Below are positions 8,104 to 18,047 of a stretch of DNA of 64,000 nucleotides, piece after piece. The DNA lies in contig NZ_JAPELY010000001.1 of NCBI RefSeq assembly GCF_026343295.1, positions 1,054,001 through 1,118,000 on the forward strand. The letters run 5' to 3'. The first letter of the stretch is position 1; each line of letters starts with the position of its first letter. A program made the position numbers and the translations under genes. Source of the stretch: Streptomyces sp. NBC_00083. Its GTDB lineage: Bacteria; Actinomycetota; Actinomycetes; Streptomycetales; Streptomycetaceae. Under the pieces are notes generated by a model. That model saw nothing but the letters and a program-made list of their open reading frames with translations, was not told the origin of the DNA and did no database searches.

Positions 8104-9876
8104 ATGCCCGACACCATCGTCCGGGCCACCGACCCGGACACGCCCGGCCCCGGCGCACGCCCGGCCCCCCACCCCGACGCCCGACTGCGCGCCGAGCGGC
8201 TCGAATTCCGCTTCGGCGACCCCTGCGACCCCGCCAACCCGCTGGGCTTCCGTGCGCTGCTCGCCGCCGACGGGAACAGTGAACTCCTCGGCGCGGCAGA
8301 GGAGTTGCTCGACGAAGTGGGATTCGGCGCCGAGCTGGTGCCGCTCTCGCTCGGCGGCCGGCTGCGCGACGCCGACCAGCTGATGCGAATGCTGCGCCCG
8401 GTCTTCCGCCGCGATGTCGCCCTCGCCTTCGGCTACGGCATCACCTCGCTGTTCGCGGCCGCCCCCGTCTTCGCCGCGGGCACGCCCGGACAGCGCGAGA
8501 GCGTCGCGAAGCTCCTGGTGGGGGGCGGCCGCGCGGCGATCGTGCACCGCTCGCTCGCCCACGGCACCGCGATGCTGCGCGGCGAACTCACCGCCATGCA
8601 GTACTCGGGCGGCTTCGTCCTGGACGGCCGCAAGGACGTCGTCATCAACGCCGAACGCGCGGGCGCCGTCGTCGCCCACATCCGCACCGACCCCGCGCCG
8701 GGCCCCGCATCCCACTCGGTGTTCCTGCTCGACCCGGCCCAACTGCCGCCCGACAGCGTCCAGTTGCTCAAGCGCAAACCCACCACCGGCATGCGCGGCT
8801 GCCGCTTCGCCGGGTACGCGTTCGACGAGTGCGAGGTGCCCGACGGCGCCCTCGTCGGCGAACTCGGCGCGGGCGTACGGCTCGCCCTGCGCACCTTCCA
8901 GCTCAACCGCACGCTGATCACCGGGGCCGTCATCGCCTCCGTCGACACCGTACTGCGCGCCGCCGTGCGGGCCGCGCTCGCCGGGGAGAGCCTCGGACGG
9001 CGCCAACGCGGCGTCCTGGCCGGGGTGTTCGCCGATCTGCTCGCGGGCGACGCCATGGCCACCGCCGTGCTGCGCGCCCTGTCCCTGCTGCCCGGCGCGG
9101 CCCACCTGGCCGCGGCCGAACTCAAGTACCTCGTACCGGATCTGCTCAGGGACGACCTGGAGGAACTCGCCACCGTCCTCGGCGCCGGCGGCTACAGCCG
9201 CGACACCGACCAGGGCATGCTCACCAAGCTCCTGCGCGACCTGCCCGCCGCCGGGCTCGGCCACGCCGGAACCGCCTCCTGCCAGGCCGTGGTCATCCCC
9301 CAACTCCCCGTCCTGGCCCGGCACTCCTGGGGGAGCGAGCCCGAACCCCCGGCCGCCCTGTTCCGCACCACCGAACCCGTGCCCCACCTCGACATCGGCG
9401 GCCTCGAAGTCGCGGGCGGCGGCGACTTCCTCTCCGCGTCGCTCACCGCGTCCGCGGCCCGCCTCGCCGGCTCCGCGCCCGACGGGCCGTACGGCGAGGT
9501 GCTCCGCACGATGGCCGCCGCCTTCCACGCCGACCTCCTCGCCGTGCGCGAGGCGTGCCTGCTCATCGAACCCGGCGACCGGGCCGCGCTCGCGAGCCCC
9601 GCCACCGCCGCCCTCGCCGACCGGCACTCCGTGCTGTCCGCGGCCGGCGCCGCCCTCGCGGTGTGGGAGCACCACCGGGCCACCCCCGGATTCCTCGCCG
9701 ACCCCGCCTGGCTGGTGCTCGCGCTGCACCGCTACGGACGCAGGCTCGGCCTCACCCTTCCTCCGCCGCCACCGGACTGCGTCGACCGGGTGGCGGAGGA
9801 GCTGCTGGCGCGGTTCCGGGCCGGCCGCAGTTTCGATCTTCACGACGCGCCTCTGGCGGAAGCAGGTACCCCATGA
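8104..9876 (+). CDS. Acyl-CoA (or acyl-ACP) dehydrogenase
   Basis: 590 residues, longer than the usual ~380-residue acyl-CoA dehydrogenase because of a C-terminal extension of roughly 200 residues. The middle has the typical ACAD features: a beta domain with KPTTGMRGCRFAGYAFDECEVP (about 222-243) and the following helical domain (ALRTFQLNRTLITGAV). I could not place the catalytic glutamate with confidence. In lipid-modifying gene clusters such FAD enzymes introduce an alpha,beta double bond into an acyl chain bound to a carrier protein, which fits its position between an acyl-AMP ligase and a phosphopantetheinyl transferase. ATG at 8104 follows AAGGAGG. The stop overlaps the next start (ATGA). 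Confidence 0.82.
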   Translation: MPDTIVRATDPDTPGPGARPAPHPDARLRAERLEFRFGDPCDPANPLGFRALLAADGNSELLGAAEELLDEVGFGAELVPLSLGGRLRDADQLMRMLRPVFRRDVALAFGYGITSLFAAAPVFAAGTPGQRESVAKLLVGGGRAAIVHRSLAHGTAMLRGELTAMQYSGGFVLDGRKDVVINAERAGAVVAHIRTDPAPGPASHSVFLLDPAQLPPDSVQLLKRKPTTGMRGCRFAGYAFDECEVPDGALVGELGAGVRLALRTFQLNRTLITGAVIASVDTVLRAAVRAALAGESLGRRQRGVLAGVFADLLAGDAMATAVLRALSLLPGAAHLAAAELKYLVPDLLRDDLEELATVLGAGGYSRDTDQGMLTKLLRDLPAAGLGHAGTASCQAVVIPQLPVLARHSWGSEPEPPAALFRTTEPVPHLDIGGLEVAGGGDFLSASLTASAARLAGSAPDGPYGEVLRTMAAAFHADLLAVREACLLIEPGDRAALASPATAALADRHSVLSAAGAALAVWEHHRATPGFLADPAWLVLALHRYGRRLGLTLPPPPPDCVDRVAEELLARFRAGRSFDLHDAPLAEAGTP

Positions 9877-10709
9877 GCCCCCTCACAAGGACGGGCATCG
9901 CCGAACCCCTTCTGATGCCGGGACCCGACAGCCCATGGAGCCGGGTGCGGCAGTCCATGGCGTGGCACGGCCACGTCGTGGTGCACGCGAACTGGCGGGA
10001 CTGGCTGCCCGCGGCCATCGCCGACCCCCAGCTGCGGCCCCTGCTCGGCCCCCGCGACTGGCAGCGCCTCAACAACCTCCCCGACCCCGAGGCCCGCGAC
10101 CGATTCGCCGCGTCCCGCCTCCTGGTGAAGTACACCGCGGGCGCCGCCCTGCAGACCCCGCCCGAGACGGTGGAGCTCGCCTCCAAGGCGGGCGGGCGCC
10201 CCTATCTGCGCGGCTGCGACCAGATCGAGGTCAGCCTCAGCCACACCAGGGACCTGCTCGTGGTGGGCCTCAACCGGCGCGGCCGGGTCGGCGTCGACAC
10301 CGAGCTGGCCGACCGCCGCATCCAGTACTCCGCCGTCCAGCGCCATCTGTGCACCCCCGCCGAGCGGCGCTGGCTCTCCGGTCTCGACGAGGCCGAGCAG
10401 CAGCGCGGCCTGGTGCGGACCTGGACCCTGAAGGAGGCGTACACCAAGGCGCTCGGGCAGGGCATGCGGATGGGCTTCACCCAGTTCGGCTTCGACGAGG
10501 AGGCCACCACGCTCCTCACCCCACAGGGCGAACCCGCCTCGCACGGAGAGTGGGCCTTCGACACCTTCACGCTCGACGGCGGCTATCTGGTGGGGGTGGC
10601 CTGCCACGACGCGGGGCTGCGCGACGAGGGCGACACGGCCGTGTCCACCATGCTCGACGAGGGTTTCCTCGGCGAGGTCGTCGACCTGGTCGGCCGCGTA
10701 CCGCACTGA
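9873..10709 (+). CDS. 4'-phosphopantetheinyl transferase (Sfp type)
   Basis: 278 residues. The two diagnostic metal/CoA motifs are present: GVDTELADR near residue 140 and WTLKEAYTKALG near 184, with an upstream substrate-contact segment SLSHT. It transfers phosphopantetheine from CoA to the serine of carrier proteins. The start ATG at 9873 overlaps the dehydrogenase stop (ATGA), so coupled translation is expected. No carrier-protein gene is visible in the cassette, so its target must be encoded elsewhere or be a partner outside the window. An 18-bp-stem terminator lies 44 bp downstream. Confidence 0.9.
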   Translation: MSPLTRTGIAEPLLMPGPDSPWSRVRQSMAWHGHVVVHANWRDWLPAAIADPQLRPLLGPRDWQRLNNLPDPEARDRFAASRLLVKYTAGAALQTPPETVELASKAGGRPYLRGCDQIEVSLSHTRDLLVVGLNRRGRVGVDTELADRRIQYSAVQRHLCTPAERRWLSGLDEAEQQRGLVRTWTLKEAYTKALGQGMRMGFTQFGFDEEATTLLTPQGEPASHGEWAFDTFTLDGGYLVGVACHDAGLRDEGDTAVSTMLDEGFLGEVVDLVGRVPH

Positions 10710-10753
10710 GCGGGCCGCACCGGGCGCACGCCGCGTCCGCACCACGACAGCAC

Positions 10754-10807
10754 GAAGGCCCCGTCGCCTCCTGGGGAAGGAGGCGACGGGGCCTTCGCGT
10801 TGCTTTT
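10754..10807. terminator. Bidirectional intrinsic terminator between the lipid cassette and rpsT
   Basis: A perfect 18-bp inverted repeat (10754-10771 with 10779-10796) with a 7-base loop, followed by GCGTTGCTTTT. It lies between the convergent transferase and rpsT genes. Confidence 0.9.
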
Positions 10808-10925
10808 CACTAGCACCGCGCCCGCGTGGCGAACGCGTCCGCGCGCGGCACTGGGGTGCCGTCGGGGAGCGGTAGAGGGGCCGCTTGATCCCGTCGGGCG
10901 GGTCGATCAGATGAAGCGGGGTGCG

Positions 10926-11192
10926 TCAGCCCTGGAGGCCGGCCACCTTGTGCGCCAGCGCCGACTTCTTGTTGGCGGCGGCGTTCTTGTGGATGACACC
11001 CTTCGAGACAGCCTTGTCCAGCTGACGCGAAGCGGCGCGGGTCGCAGCCGTGGCCTTCTCGACGTCGCCGGCGACGACAGCCTCGTTGGCCTTGCGGATG
11101 AAGGTGCGCAGGGAGGACTTGACGGACTTGTTGCGCAGGCGCGCCTTCTCGTTCGTCTTGTTCCGCTTGATCTGGGACTTGATGTTCGCCAC
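10926..11192 (-). CDS. rpsT: 30S ribosomal protein S20
   Basis: 88 residues, strongly basic, N-terminus [18 protein letters not shown] and C-terminal [16 protein letters not shown], characteristic of bacterial S20, which binds 16S rRNA in the small subunit. The frame extends upstream to an ATG, but the GTG at 11192 gives the family N-terminus and has AAAGG upstream. It is divergent from lepA, as in other Streptomyces. Confidence 0.97.
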   Translation of the reverse strand: MANIKSQIKRNKTNEKARLRNKSVKSSLRTFIRKANEAVVAGDVEKATAATRAASRQLDKAVSKGVIHKNAAANKKSALAHKVAGLQG

Positions 11193-11419
11193 GAAAGAGC
11201 CTTTGCAGGTTCGATGATTCGATCTTCGGTCGTGTCCTGCCGCCACAAGGGTGACGAGACACAGCTGTCCACGGTATCAGCCGCCCCCCGACCAGCCCAA
11301 ACCGAGCACAGGCCCGCAGGCGTGGGACCATAGAGGCTGCTACTTACGTATTGAACCGTCGTCGACCCGAGACGAGGCGCCGCGATCAGACCCGCGGGCC
11401 TCAAGAATCAGGACCCTGC

Positions 11420-13285
11420 GTGCCCGCGACTCCTCCCAACGTGCCCGAGCCGAGCCGTACCGACCCGGCGCTGATCCGCAACTTCTGCATCATCGCCCAC
11501 ATCGACCACGGCAAGTCGACCCTTGCCGACCGGATGCTCCAGCTGACCGGCGTGGTCGACCAGCGGCAGATGCGCTCGCAGTACCTCGACCGCATGGACA
11601 TCGAGCGCGAGCGCGGCATCACGATCAAGTCCCAGGCGGTCCGTCTGCCGTGGGCCCCCTCCGAGGGCCCCGACCAGGGCCGGGCCCACATCCTGAACAT
11701 GATCGACACCCCGGGTCACGTGGACTTCACGTACGAGGTGTCGCGTTCGCTCGCCGCGTGCGAGGGCACCGTCCTGCTGGTGGACGCCGCCCAGGGCATC
11801 GAGGCGCAGACGCTGGCCAACCTGTACCTGGCCATGGAGAACGACCTCACCATCGTTCCCGTCCTCAACAAGATCGACCTGCCGGCCGCCCAGCCCGAGA
11901 AGTTCTCCGAGGAGCTCGCCAACCTCATCGGCTGCCAGCCCGAGGACGTGCTCAAGGTCTCGGCGAAGACCGGCGTCGGCGTGGACGCGCTCCTGAACCG
12001 CGTGGTGCGTGACGTGCCCGCCCCGGTCGGCGTGGCCGACGCGCCCGCCCGCGCGATGATCTTCGACTCGGTGTACGACTCCTACCGCGGCGTCGTCACC
12101 TATGTCCGGGTGGTCGACGGCCAGCTCAACAAGCGCGAGCGCATCCGCATGATGTCGACCGGCGCCACCCACGAGCTCCTGGAGATCGGCGTCTCGTCCC
12201 CGGAGATGACTCCGGCCGACGGCATCGGCGTCGGCGAGGTGGGCTACATCATCACCGGCGTGAAGGACGTCCGTCAGTCCAAGGTCGGTGACACCATCAC
12301 CAGCCTGCACAACGGCGCGACCGACGCCCTCGGCGGCTACAAGGACCCGAAGCCGATGGTCTTCTCCGGTCTGTATCCGCTGGACGGCTCGGACTACCCG
12401 GACCTGCGCGAGGCCCTCGACAAGCTCCAGCTCAACGACGCCGCCCTGGTGTACGAGCCGGAGACCTCCGCCGCCCTCGGCTTCGGCTTCCGCGTCGGCT
12501 TCCTCGGCCTGCTCCACCTCGACGTGATCCGCGAGCGACTGGAGCGCGAGTTCAACCTCGACCTCATCGCCACCGCGCCCAACGTGGTGTACCGGGTCGT
12601 CCTGGAGGACGGCAAGGAGGTCACCGTCACCAACCCGAGCGAGTTCCCCGAGGGCAAGATCTCGGACGTGTACGAGCCGGTCGTGCGGGCCACCATCCTC
12701 GCCCCGTCGGAGTTCATCGGCTCGATCATGGAGCTGTGCCAGACCCGGCGCGGCACCCTGCTCGGCATGGACTACCTCTCCGAGGACCGCGTCGAGATCC
12801 GTTACACGCTGCCCCTCGCGGAGATCGTCTTCGACTTCTTCGACCAGCTGAAGTCCAAGACGCGCGGTTACGCCTCGCTCGACTACGAGCCCACCGGCGA
12901 GCAGGCCGCGAGCCTGGTCAAGGTCGACATCCTGCTCCACGGCGACAAGGTCGACGCCTTCTCGGCGGTCTGCCACAAGGACGCGGCCTACGCGTACGGC
13001 GTGCGCCTGGTCGCCAAGCTGCGCGAGCTGATCCCGCGCCAGGCCTTCGAGGTGCCCGTCCAGGCCGCGATCGGCTCCCGGGTCATCGCCCGCGAGACGA
13101 TCCGCGCCATCCGCAAGGACGTCCTCGCCAAGTGCTACGGCGGCGACATCTCCCGCAAGCGCAAGCTGCTGGAGAAGCAGAAGGAAGGCAAGAAGCGCAT
13201 GAAGATGGTGGGCTCCGTCGAGGTGCCCCAGGAGGCCTTCATCGCCGTGCTCTCCAGCGACGACTCGGGCGGCAAGAAGAAGTAG
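11420..13285 (+). CDS. lepA: Elongation factor 4 (LepA GTPase)
   Basis: 621 residues. GTPase motifs: AHIDHGKST (G1), RGITIKSQ (G2 region), DTPGHVD (G3), NKIDLPAA (G4) and SAKTG (G5). LepA-specific C-terminal elements follow, including [11 protein letters not shown] and a basic tail with [16 protein letters not shown]. It back-translocates or remodels stalled ribosomes and is usually membrane- or ribosome-associated. The GTG at 11420 has GGA six bases upstream and gives the standard N-terminus [16 protein letters not shown]; the frame is open further upstream. Divergent from rpsT with 227 bp between them. Confidence 0.96.
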   Translation: MPATPPNVPEPSRTDPALIRNFCIIAHIDHGKSTLADRMLQLTGVVDQRQMRSQYLDRMDIERERGITIKSQAVRLPWAPSEGPDQGRAHILNMIDTPGHVDFTYEVSRSLAACEGTVLLVDAAQGIEAQTLANLYLAMENDLTIVPVLNKIDLPAAQPEKFSEELANLIGCQPEDVLKVSAKTGVGVDALLNRVVRDVPAPVGVADAPARAMIFDSVYDSYRGVVTYVRVVDGQLNKRERIRMMSTGATHELLEIGVSSPEMTPADGIGVGEVGYIITGVKDVRQSKVGDTITSLHNGATDALGGYKDPKPMVFSGLYPLDGSDYPDLREALDKLQLNDAALVYEPETSAALGFGFRVGFLGLLHLDVIRERLEREFNLDLIATAPNVVYRVVLEDGKEVTVTNPSEFPEGKISDVYEPVVRATILAPSEFIGSIMELCQTRRGTLLGMDYLSEDRVEIRYTLPLAEIVFDFFDQLKSKTRGYASLDYEPTGEQAASLVKVDILLHGDKVDAFSAVCHKDAAYAYGVRLVAKLRELIPRQAFEVPVQAAIGSRVIARETIRAIRKDVLAKCYGGDISRKRKLLEKQKEGKKRMKMVGSVEVPQEAFIAVLSSDDSGGKKK

Positions 13286-13333
13286 TACGCCCGGAGCACG
13301 CCCCTGATCACGGGCTCTTCGCACCATCGTCAC

Positions 13334-13367
13334 AACGGACCCCCGGGCTTTCGCACGGGGGTCCGTT
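13334..13367 (+). terminator. Intrinsic terminator after lepA
   Basis: An 11-bp perfect stem (13334-13344 with 13357-13367), extendable by one G-C pair, followed by CGTTAT. It starts 48 bp after the lepA stop. Confidence 0.75.
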
Positions 13368-13530
13368 CGTTATGAAACCACTCTCCGTTGCCCCTTACGC
13401 GCCGGGCGACGGCGCTCTACTCTGATCACGCCCGATGGTTACTCGCCAGTTAAACAAGCGTCGGACACCAGCCACACTCGGACAACCAGCCAGTCGCGCA
13501 GCCTTGCCGCAGGCCAGCCCGGAGGACGTC

Positions 13531-15414
13531 GTGAGCGACACACAGACCTTGATCGAGAACCGGCCGCCGTCCGTGGCGACCCTCTTCGTCCAGCGCGTGG
13601 ACGCGACGCCTGACGCGGAGGCCTACCGCTATCCGGTACCGGGTGCGGGCACCACCCCCGACGAGTGGAAGTCGCTGAGCTGGGCCCAGGCCGCCGAGCG
13701 GGTCTACGCCATCGCCGCGGGCCTGGCAGACCTCGGCGTCGGGGCCGAGGAGCGGGTCGCCCTCGCCTCCTCCACCCGCGTCGAGTGGATCCTGGCCGAC
13801 CTCGGCGTGATGTGCGCCGGCGCCGCCACGACCACGATCTACCCCTCCACCAACGCCGAGGAGTCGGCGTTCATCCTGGCTGACTCCGAGAGCCGGGTCC
13901 TGATCGCGGAGGACGCCGCCCAGCTGGCCAAGGCCCGCGAGCGCCGCGCCGAGCTGCCGAACCTCCGCCACGTCGTGGTGATCGACCCGGCCGGTGCCGA
14001 GCCCGCCGACGGCGACCCCGAGGGCTGGGTGCTGAGCCTCGCCGACCTGGAGGCGCGCGGCGCCGCCCACCTGGAGAAGAACCCCGGCACGGTCAAGGAG
14101 CGGATCGCGGCCATCACCGCCGACCGCCTCGCCACCCTCATCTACACCTCCGGCACCACGGGCCGCCCCAAGGGCGTCCGGCTGCCGCACGACAACTGGT
14201 CCTACATGGCCAAGGCGATCGCGTCGACCGGCCTCATCACCGGCGAGGACGTCCAGTACCTCTGGCTGCCGCTCGCCCACGTCTTCGGCAAGGTGCTGAC
14301 CTCCGGACAGATCGAGGTCGGTCACGTCACCGCGGTCGACGGCCGCATCGACAAGATCATCACCAATCTGCCGGTGGTCCAGCCCACCTACATGGCCGCC
14401 GTGCCGCGCATCTTCGAGAAGGTCTACAACGGCATCGCGGGCAAGGCCCGGGAGGGCGGCGGCGCCAAGTACAAGATCTTCCAGTGGGCGGCCGAGGTGG
14501 CCCGCGAGTACGCCAAGGTCAGCCAGGACAACTACCGCCGCACCGGCCGCTCCGGCGCGCCCTTCGCGCTCGCCGCCAAGCACAAGGTCGCCGACGCGCT
14601 GGTCTACAGCAAGATCCGCGAGGCGTTCGGCGGCCGGCTGAGGGCCTGCATCTCCGGCTCCGCCGCGCTCGCTCCGGACATCGGCTTCTTCTTCGCCGGC
14701 GCCGGCATCCACATCCTGGAGGGCTACGGCCTCACCGAGTCGTCCGCCGCGTCCTTCGTCAACCCGGGCGAGTCCTACCGCACCGGCACCGTCGGCAAGC
14801 CGCTGCCCGGCACAGAGGTGCGCATCGCGGACGACGGCGAGATCCTGCTGCGCGGCCCCGGCATCATGGAGGGCTACCACCAGCTGCCCGAGAAGACCGC
14901 CGAGGTCCTGGAGTCCGACGGCTGGTTCCACACCGGCGACATCGGCGAGCTGTCCGCCGACGGCTACCTGCGGATCACCGACCGCAAGAAGGACCTCATC
15001 AAGACCTCCGGCGGCAAGTACATCGCGCCGGCCGAGGTCGAGGGCCAGTTCAAGGCGGTCTGCCCGTTCGTCTCCAACATCCTGGTGCACGGCGCCGACC
15101 GGAACTTCTGCACCGCGCTCATCTCCCTCGACGAGCCCACCATCCTCGGCTGGGCCAAGGAGCAGGGCATCACCGGCTCGTACGCCGACGTGGTGGCGGC
15201 GCCGCAGACGGTGGAGATGGTCGAGGGCTATGTGAAGCGCCTCAACGAGGGGCTCCAGCGCTGGCAGACGATCAAGAAGTTCCGGCTGCTCCCGCGCGAC
15301 CTCGACGTCGAGCACGGCGAGCTGACCCCCAGCCTCAAGCTGAAGCGGCCGGTGGTGGAGCGCGAGTACCGGGCGCTGATCGACGAGATGTACGCGGGGT
15401 CCCGGGAGGCCTGA
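13531..15414 (+). CDS. AMP-dependent long-chain fatty-acid-CoA ligase
   Basis: 627 residues of the ANL superfamily. Motifs: YTSGTTGRPKGVRLPHDN (P-loop, about 204-221), WLPLAHVFGK, YGLTESSAA (about 398), GDIGELSADGYLRITDRKKD (about 469-488) and TSGGKYIAPAEVE. This pattern, with the short GRLRACISGSAAL stretch, is that of actinobacterial FadD15-like long-chain acyl-CoA synthetases, which activate fatty acids for beta-oxidation or lipid synthesis. The GTG at 13531 is preferred because GGAGGA lies 4 bases upstream; the frame is open back to 13435 without a comparable site. Confidence 0.92.
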   Translation: MSDTQTLIENRPPSVATLFVQRVDATPDAEAYRYPVPGAGTTPDEWKSLSWAQAAERVYAIAAGLADLGVGAEERVALASSTRVEWILADLGVMCAGAATTTIYPSTNAEESAFILADSESRVLIAEDAAQLAKARERRAELPNLRHVVVIDPAGAEPADGDPEGWVLSLADLEARGAAHLEKNPGTVKERIAAITADRLATLIYTSGTTGRPKGVRLPHDNWSYMAKAIASTGLITGEDVQYLWLPLAHVFGKVLTSGQIEVGHVTAVDGRIDKIITNLPVVQPTYMAAVPRIFEKVYNGIAGKAREGGGAKYKIFQWAAEVAREYAKVSQDNYRRTGRSGAPFALAAKHKVADALVYSKIREAFGGRLRACISGSAALAPDIGFFFAGAGIHILEGYGLTESSAASFVNPGESYRTGTVGKPLPGTEVRIADDGEILLRGPGIMEGYHQLPEKTAEVLESDGWFHTGDIGELSADGYLRITDRKKDLIKTSGGKYIAPAEVEGQFKAVCPFVSNILVHGADRNFCTALISLDEPTILGWAKEQGITGSYADVVAAPQTVEMVEGYVKRLNEGLQRWQTIKKFRLLPRDLDVEHGELTPSLKLKRPVVEREYRALIDEMYAGSREA

Positions 15415-15481
15415 GCGGGTGGAGGCGGGGCGGGCTCCCTCCGGGGGCCCGGCCGCTTCCGGCGTGCCGGACAATGGGGGC

Positions 15482-16714
15482 ATGCCTTCCGTACTGCCCG
15501 ATGGTGAGCCCATGCCCGAGGACGGGTCGCTGCCCCGCCACGCCCTGGAGGGCGCCGGGGAGCGGCCGCTCGGGTTCTATCTGCACGTGCCGTACTGCGC
15601 GACGCGCTGCGGCTACTGCGACTTCAACACGTACACGGCGAGCGAACTCGTCGGCAAGGGCGGTGTGCTGGCCTCCCGCGACAACTACGCGGACATGGTC
15701 GTCGAGGAGATCCGCCTCGCCCGCAAGGTGCTCGACGGTGACCCGCGCCCGGTGCGGACGGTGTTCGTCGGCGGCGGCACCCCGACCCTGCTCGCGGCGT
15801 CCGACCTCGTACGGATGCTGGCGGCGGTACGCGACGAATTCGGCCTCGCCGACGACGCGGAGGTGACGACCGAGGCGAACCCCGAGTCGGTGGACCCCGC
15901 GTACCTGGCGGAGCTGCGGGCCGGCGGGTTCAACCGGGTCTCCTTCGGCATGCAGAGCGCCCGGCAGCACGTCCTGAAGGTCCTCGACCGTACGCACACG
16001 CCGGGCCGCCCCGAGGCGTGCGTCGCCGAGGCGCGCGCGGCGGGGTTCGACCACGTCAACCTGGACCTCATCTACGGCACGCCGGGCGAGAGCGACGACG
16101 ACTGGCGGGCCTCGCTGACCGCCGCCGTCGGCGCCGGGCCCGACCACATCAGCGCGTACGCCCTCATCGTCGAGGAGGGCACCCAGCTGGCCCGCCGTAT
16201 CCGGCGGGGCGAGGTCCCGATGACGGACGACGACGAGCACGCGGACCGCTACCTCATCGCGGACGAGGTGCTGGGGGCGGCGGGCTACTCCTGGTACGAG
16301 GTCTCCAACTGGGCGACCACGGAGGCCGGCCGCTGCCTGCACAACGAGCTGTACTGGCGCGGGGCGGACTGGTGGGGGGCCGGGCCGGGCGCCCACAGCC
16401 ACGTGGGCGGGGTGCGGTGGTGGAACGTGAAGCACCCGGGTGCGTATGCCGCCGCGCTGGCGGGTGGCCGCTCGCCCGGTGCCGGGCGGGAGCTGCTGTC
16501 CGCGGAGGACCGCCGGGTGGAGCGCATCCTCCTGGAGCTGCGGCTCCGCGAGGGGTGCCCGCTGAGCCTGCTGCGGCCGGCGGGGCTGTCCGCGGCGCGG
16601 GGCGCGGTGGGGGCCGGGCTGCTGTCGGAGTCCGCCTTCGCGGCGGGGCGGGCGGTTCTGACTCTGCGGGGGCGGCTGCTTGCCGATGCGGTCGTCCGGG
16701 ACCTGGTCGACTGA
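15482..16714 (+). CDS. hemW: Heme chaperone HemW (radical SAM, coproporphyrinogen oxidase-like)
   Basis: 410 residues. The radical-SAM cluster motif CATRCGYCDF gives Cys39, Cys43 and Cys46, with the extra Cys-free HemW spacing after it. GGGTP, EANPESV, SFGMQS and DLIYGTPGES are conserved HemW/HemN-family stretches. HemW proteins bind heme and an Fe4S4 cluster and deliver heme, rather than oxidising coproporphyrinogen. ATG at 15482 gives the usual Streptomyces N-terminus MPSVLPDGEP; ATG 15512 is an alternative with a nearby GGTGAG. The gene is followed by a 480-bp repeat-filled gap. Confidence 0.9.
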   Translation: MPSVLPDGEPMPEDGSLPRHALEGAGERPLGFYLHVPYCATRCGYCDFNTYTASELVGKGGVLASRDNYADMVVEEIRLARKVLDGDPRPVRTVFVGGGTPTLLAASDLVRMLAAVRDEFGLADDAEVTTEANPESVDPAYLAELRAGGFNRVSFGMQSARQHVLKVLDRTHTPGRPEACVAEARAAGFDHVNLDLIYGTPGESDDDWRASLTAAVGAGPDHISAYALIVEEGTQLARRIRRGEVPMTDDDEHADRYLIADEVLGAAGYSWYEVSNWATTEAGRCLHNELYWRGADWWGAGPGAHSHVGGVRWWNVKHPGAYAAALAGGRSPGAGRELLSAEDRRVERILLELRLREGCPLSLLRPAGLSAARGAVGAGLLSESAFAAGRAVLTLRGRLLADAVVRDLVD

Positions 16715-16733
16715 GCGAACGGTGCGGCTTCCG

Positions 16734-17190
16734 GGTACGCCCGCGCAGTTCCCCGCGCCCCTGGGTGGGCTGCCCCTTGGCAGGGTGGCCCGCCTCGGCA
16801 TCCCTCACCCTTTGGCAGGGCGCCCGGCATCGGCATTCCTCACCCTTGGCAGGGCGCCCGGCATCGGCATCCCTCCCCCTTGGCAGGGTGCCCGGTCTAG
16901 GCATCTTCAGCCGGTCCGGCGTTTGAGGACGAGCGCCCTTAAGGCGCGAACGGGGTCTGGGGCGGAGCCCCAGGAATCTGTACCTCAGCCGATTCCTAAC
17001 CCCCGGAGGGTTTCGGGAAGGGGTGGGGTGGGGCATCCCCCGGGGCCTGGGGCGGAGCCCCAGCAACCCCGCCTTACGTCTGCGGACCGTGCTGGGGCAC
17101 CCGCGCAGTTCCCCGCGCCCCTAAAGACGTAGGCACCCGGCGTCGAGCGGTCGCGCTCTGTAGGGCACCCGGCGTCGAGCGGTCGCGCGT
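16734..17190. repeat. Repeat block 1: mosaic intergenic repeat plus short tandem repeat
   Basis: The non-coding gap after hemW holds several modules seen elsewhere in the window. Module A (GCGCAGTTCCCCGCGCCCCT) lies at about 16742-16762 and again at 17103-17122. Module B, starting at GTTTGAGGACGAGCGC and ending in the hairpin TGGGGCGGAGCCCCA, lies at about 16915-16972. Module C (CCCCGGAGGGTTTCGGG and the following G-rich stretch) lies at about 17000-17062. At 16777-16909 a unit of about 34 bp beginning TTGGCAGGG is repeated about 3.5 times. No gene is supported here. Confidence 0.8.
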
Positions 17191-17196
17191 GGTCGG

Positions 17197-18021
17197 TCAG
17201 GGGGCGGTGACGAAGTCGATCAGGTGCTCCACGGAGCCGAGCAGGGACGGGTCCAGGTCGCGATAGGACCGCACGCCCGACAGGATCCGCTGCCACGCCG
17301 CCCCCGTGTTCTCGGGCCACCCCAGCGCCCGGCACACCCCCGTCTTCCAGTCCTGCCCCCGCGGCACCACCGGCCACCCCGCGATCCCCACCGACGCCGG
17401 CTTCACCGCCTCCCACACGTCGATGTAGGGGTGCCCGACGACCAGCACGTCCGGATGGTTCACGGACGCGGCGATGCGGGACTCCTTCGAGCCCGGCACC
17501 AGGTGGTCCACCAGGACACCGAGCCGCGCGTCCGGCCCGGGGGCGAACTCGGCGACGATCGCCGGAAGGTCGTCGATGCCCTCCAGGTACTCCACGACGA
17601 CGCCCTCGATCCGCAGGTCGTCGCCCCACACCCGCTCCACGAGCTCCGCGTCGTGCCGGCCCTCGACGTAGATCCGGCCGGCACGGGCGACCCGCGCCCG
17701 CGCCCCGGGCACGGCCACCGAGCCGGACGCGGTGCGGGAGGGGCGTACCGGCGCGGGCGCGGCGGCCGAGGGGCGTACCAGCGTGACGACCCGGCCTTCG
17801 AGCAGGAAGCCGCGCGGCTCCATCGGGAAGACCCGGTGTTTGCCGAAGCGGTCCTCCAGGGTGACCGTCGGCCCCTGCGCCGTCTTCTCGCAGCGGATCA
17901 CCGCCCCGCAGAACCCCGTGGACACCTCCTCGACCACGAGATCGGTCTCGGCGGCCACCTCCGGAGCGGGCGCCTGCTTCTTCTTCCACGGCGGGGTGAG
18001 ATCGGGGCTGTAGCTGCGCAT
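17197..18021 (-). CDS. DUF3097 family protein
   Basis: 274 residues, conserved in Streptomyces and other Actinobacteria (DUF3097). Function is not established. The N-terminal third (GFCGAVIRCEKTAQGPTVTLEDRFGKHRVFP) looks like a small beta-barrel. The C-terminal half starts IYVEGRHDAELVERVWGDDL and continues with acidic/hydrophobic strands (GVLVDHLVPGSKES, VVGHPYIDVWEA) that resemble a TOPRIM-type fold, suggesting a nucleic-acid or nucleotide role (inference). No signal peptide. It lies 26 bp downstream of the MBL hydrolase on the same strand, so the two may be cotranscribed. Confidence 0.85.
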   Translation of the reverse strand: MRSYSPDLTPPWKKKQAPAPEVAAETDLVVEEVSTGFCGAVIRCEKTAQGPTVTLEDRFGKHRVFPMEPRGFLLEGRVVTLVRPSAAAPAPVRPSRTASGSVAVPGARARVARAGRIYVEGRHDAELVERVWGDDLRIEGVVVEYLEGIDDLPAIVAEFAPGPDARLGVLVDHLVPGSKESRIAASVNHPDVLVVGHPYIDVWEAVKPASVGIAGWPVVPRGQDWKTGVCRALGWPENTGAAWQRILSGVRSYRDLDPSLLGSVEHLIDFVTAP

Positions 18022-18047
18022 GCGTCAGACGATACGGGCGGCCGCCG

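Noticed and set aside
8829..9872. Upstream extension of the phosphopantetheinyl transferase frame into the dehydrogenase gene
   Set aside because: This part of the frame overlaps the acyl-CoA dehydrogenase and encodes Arg/Pro low-complexity sequence. ATG 9873 with the ATGA overlap is the natural start.
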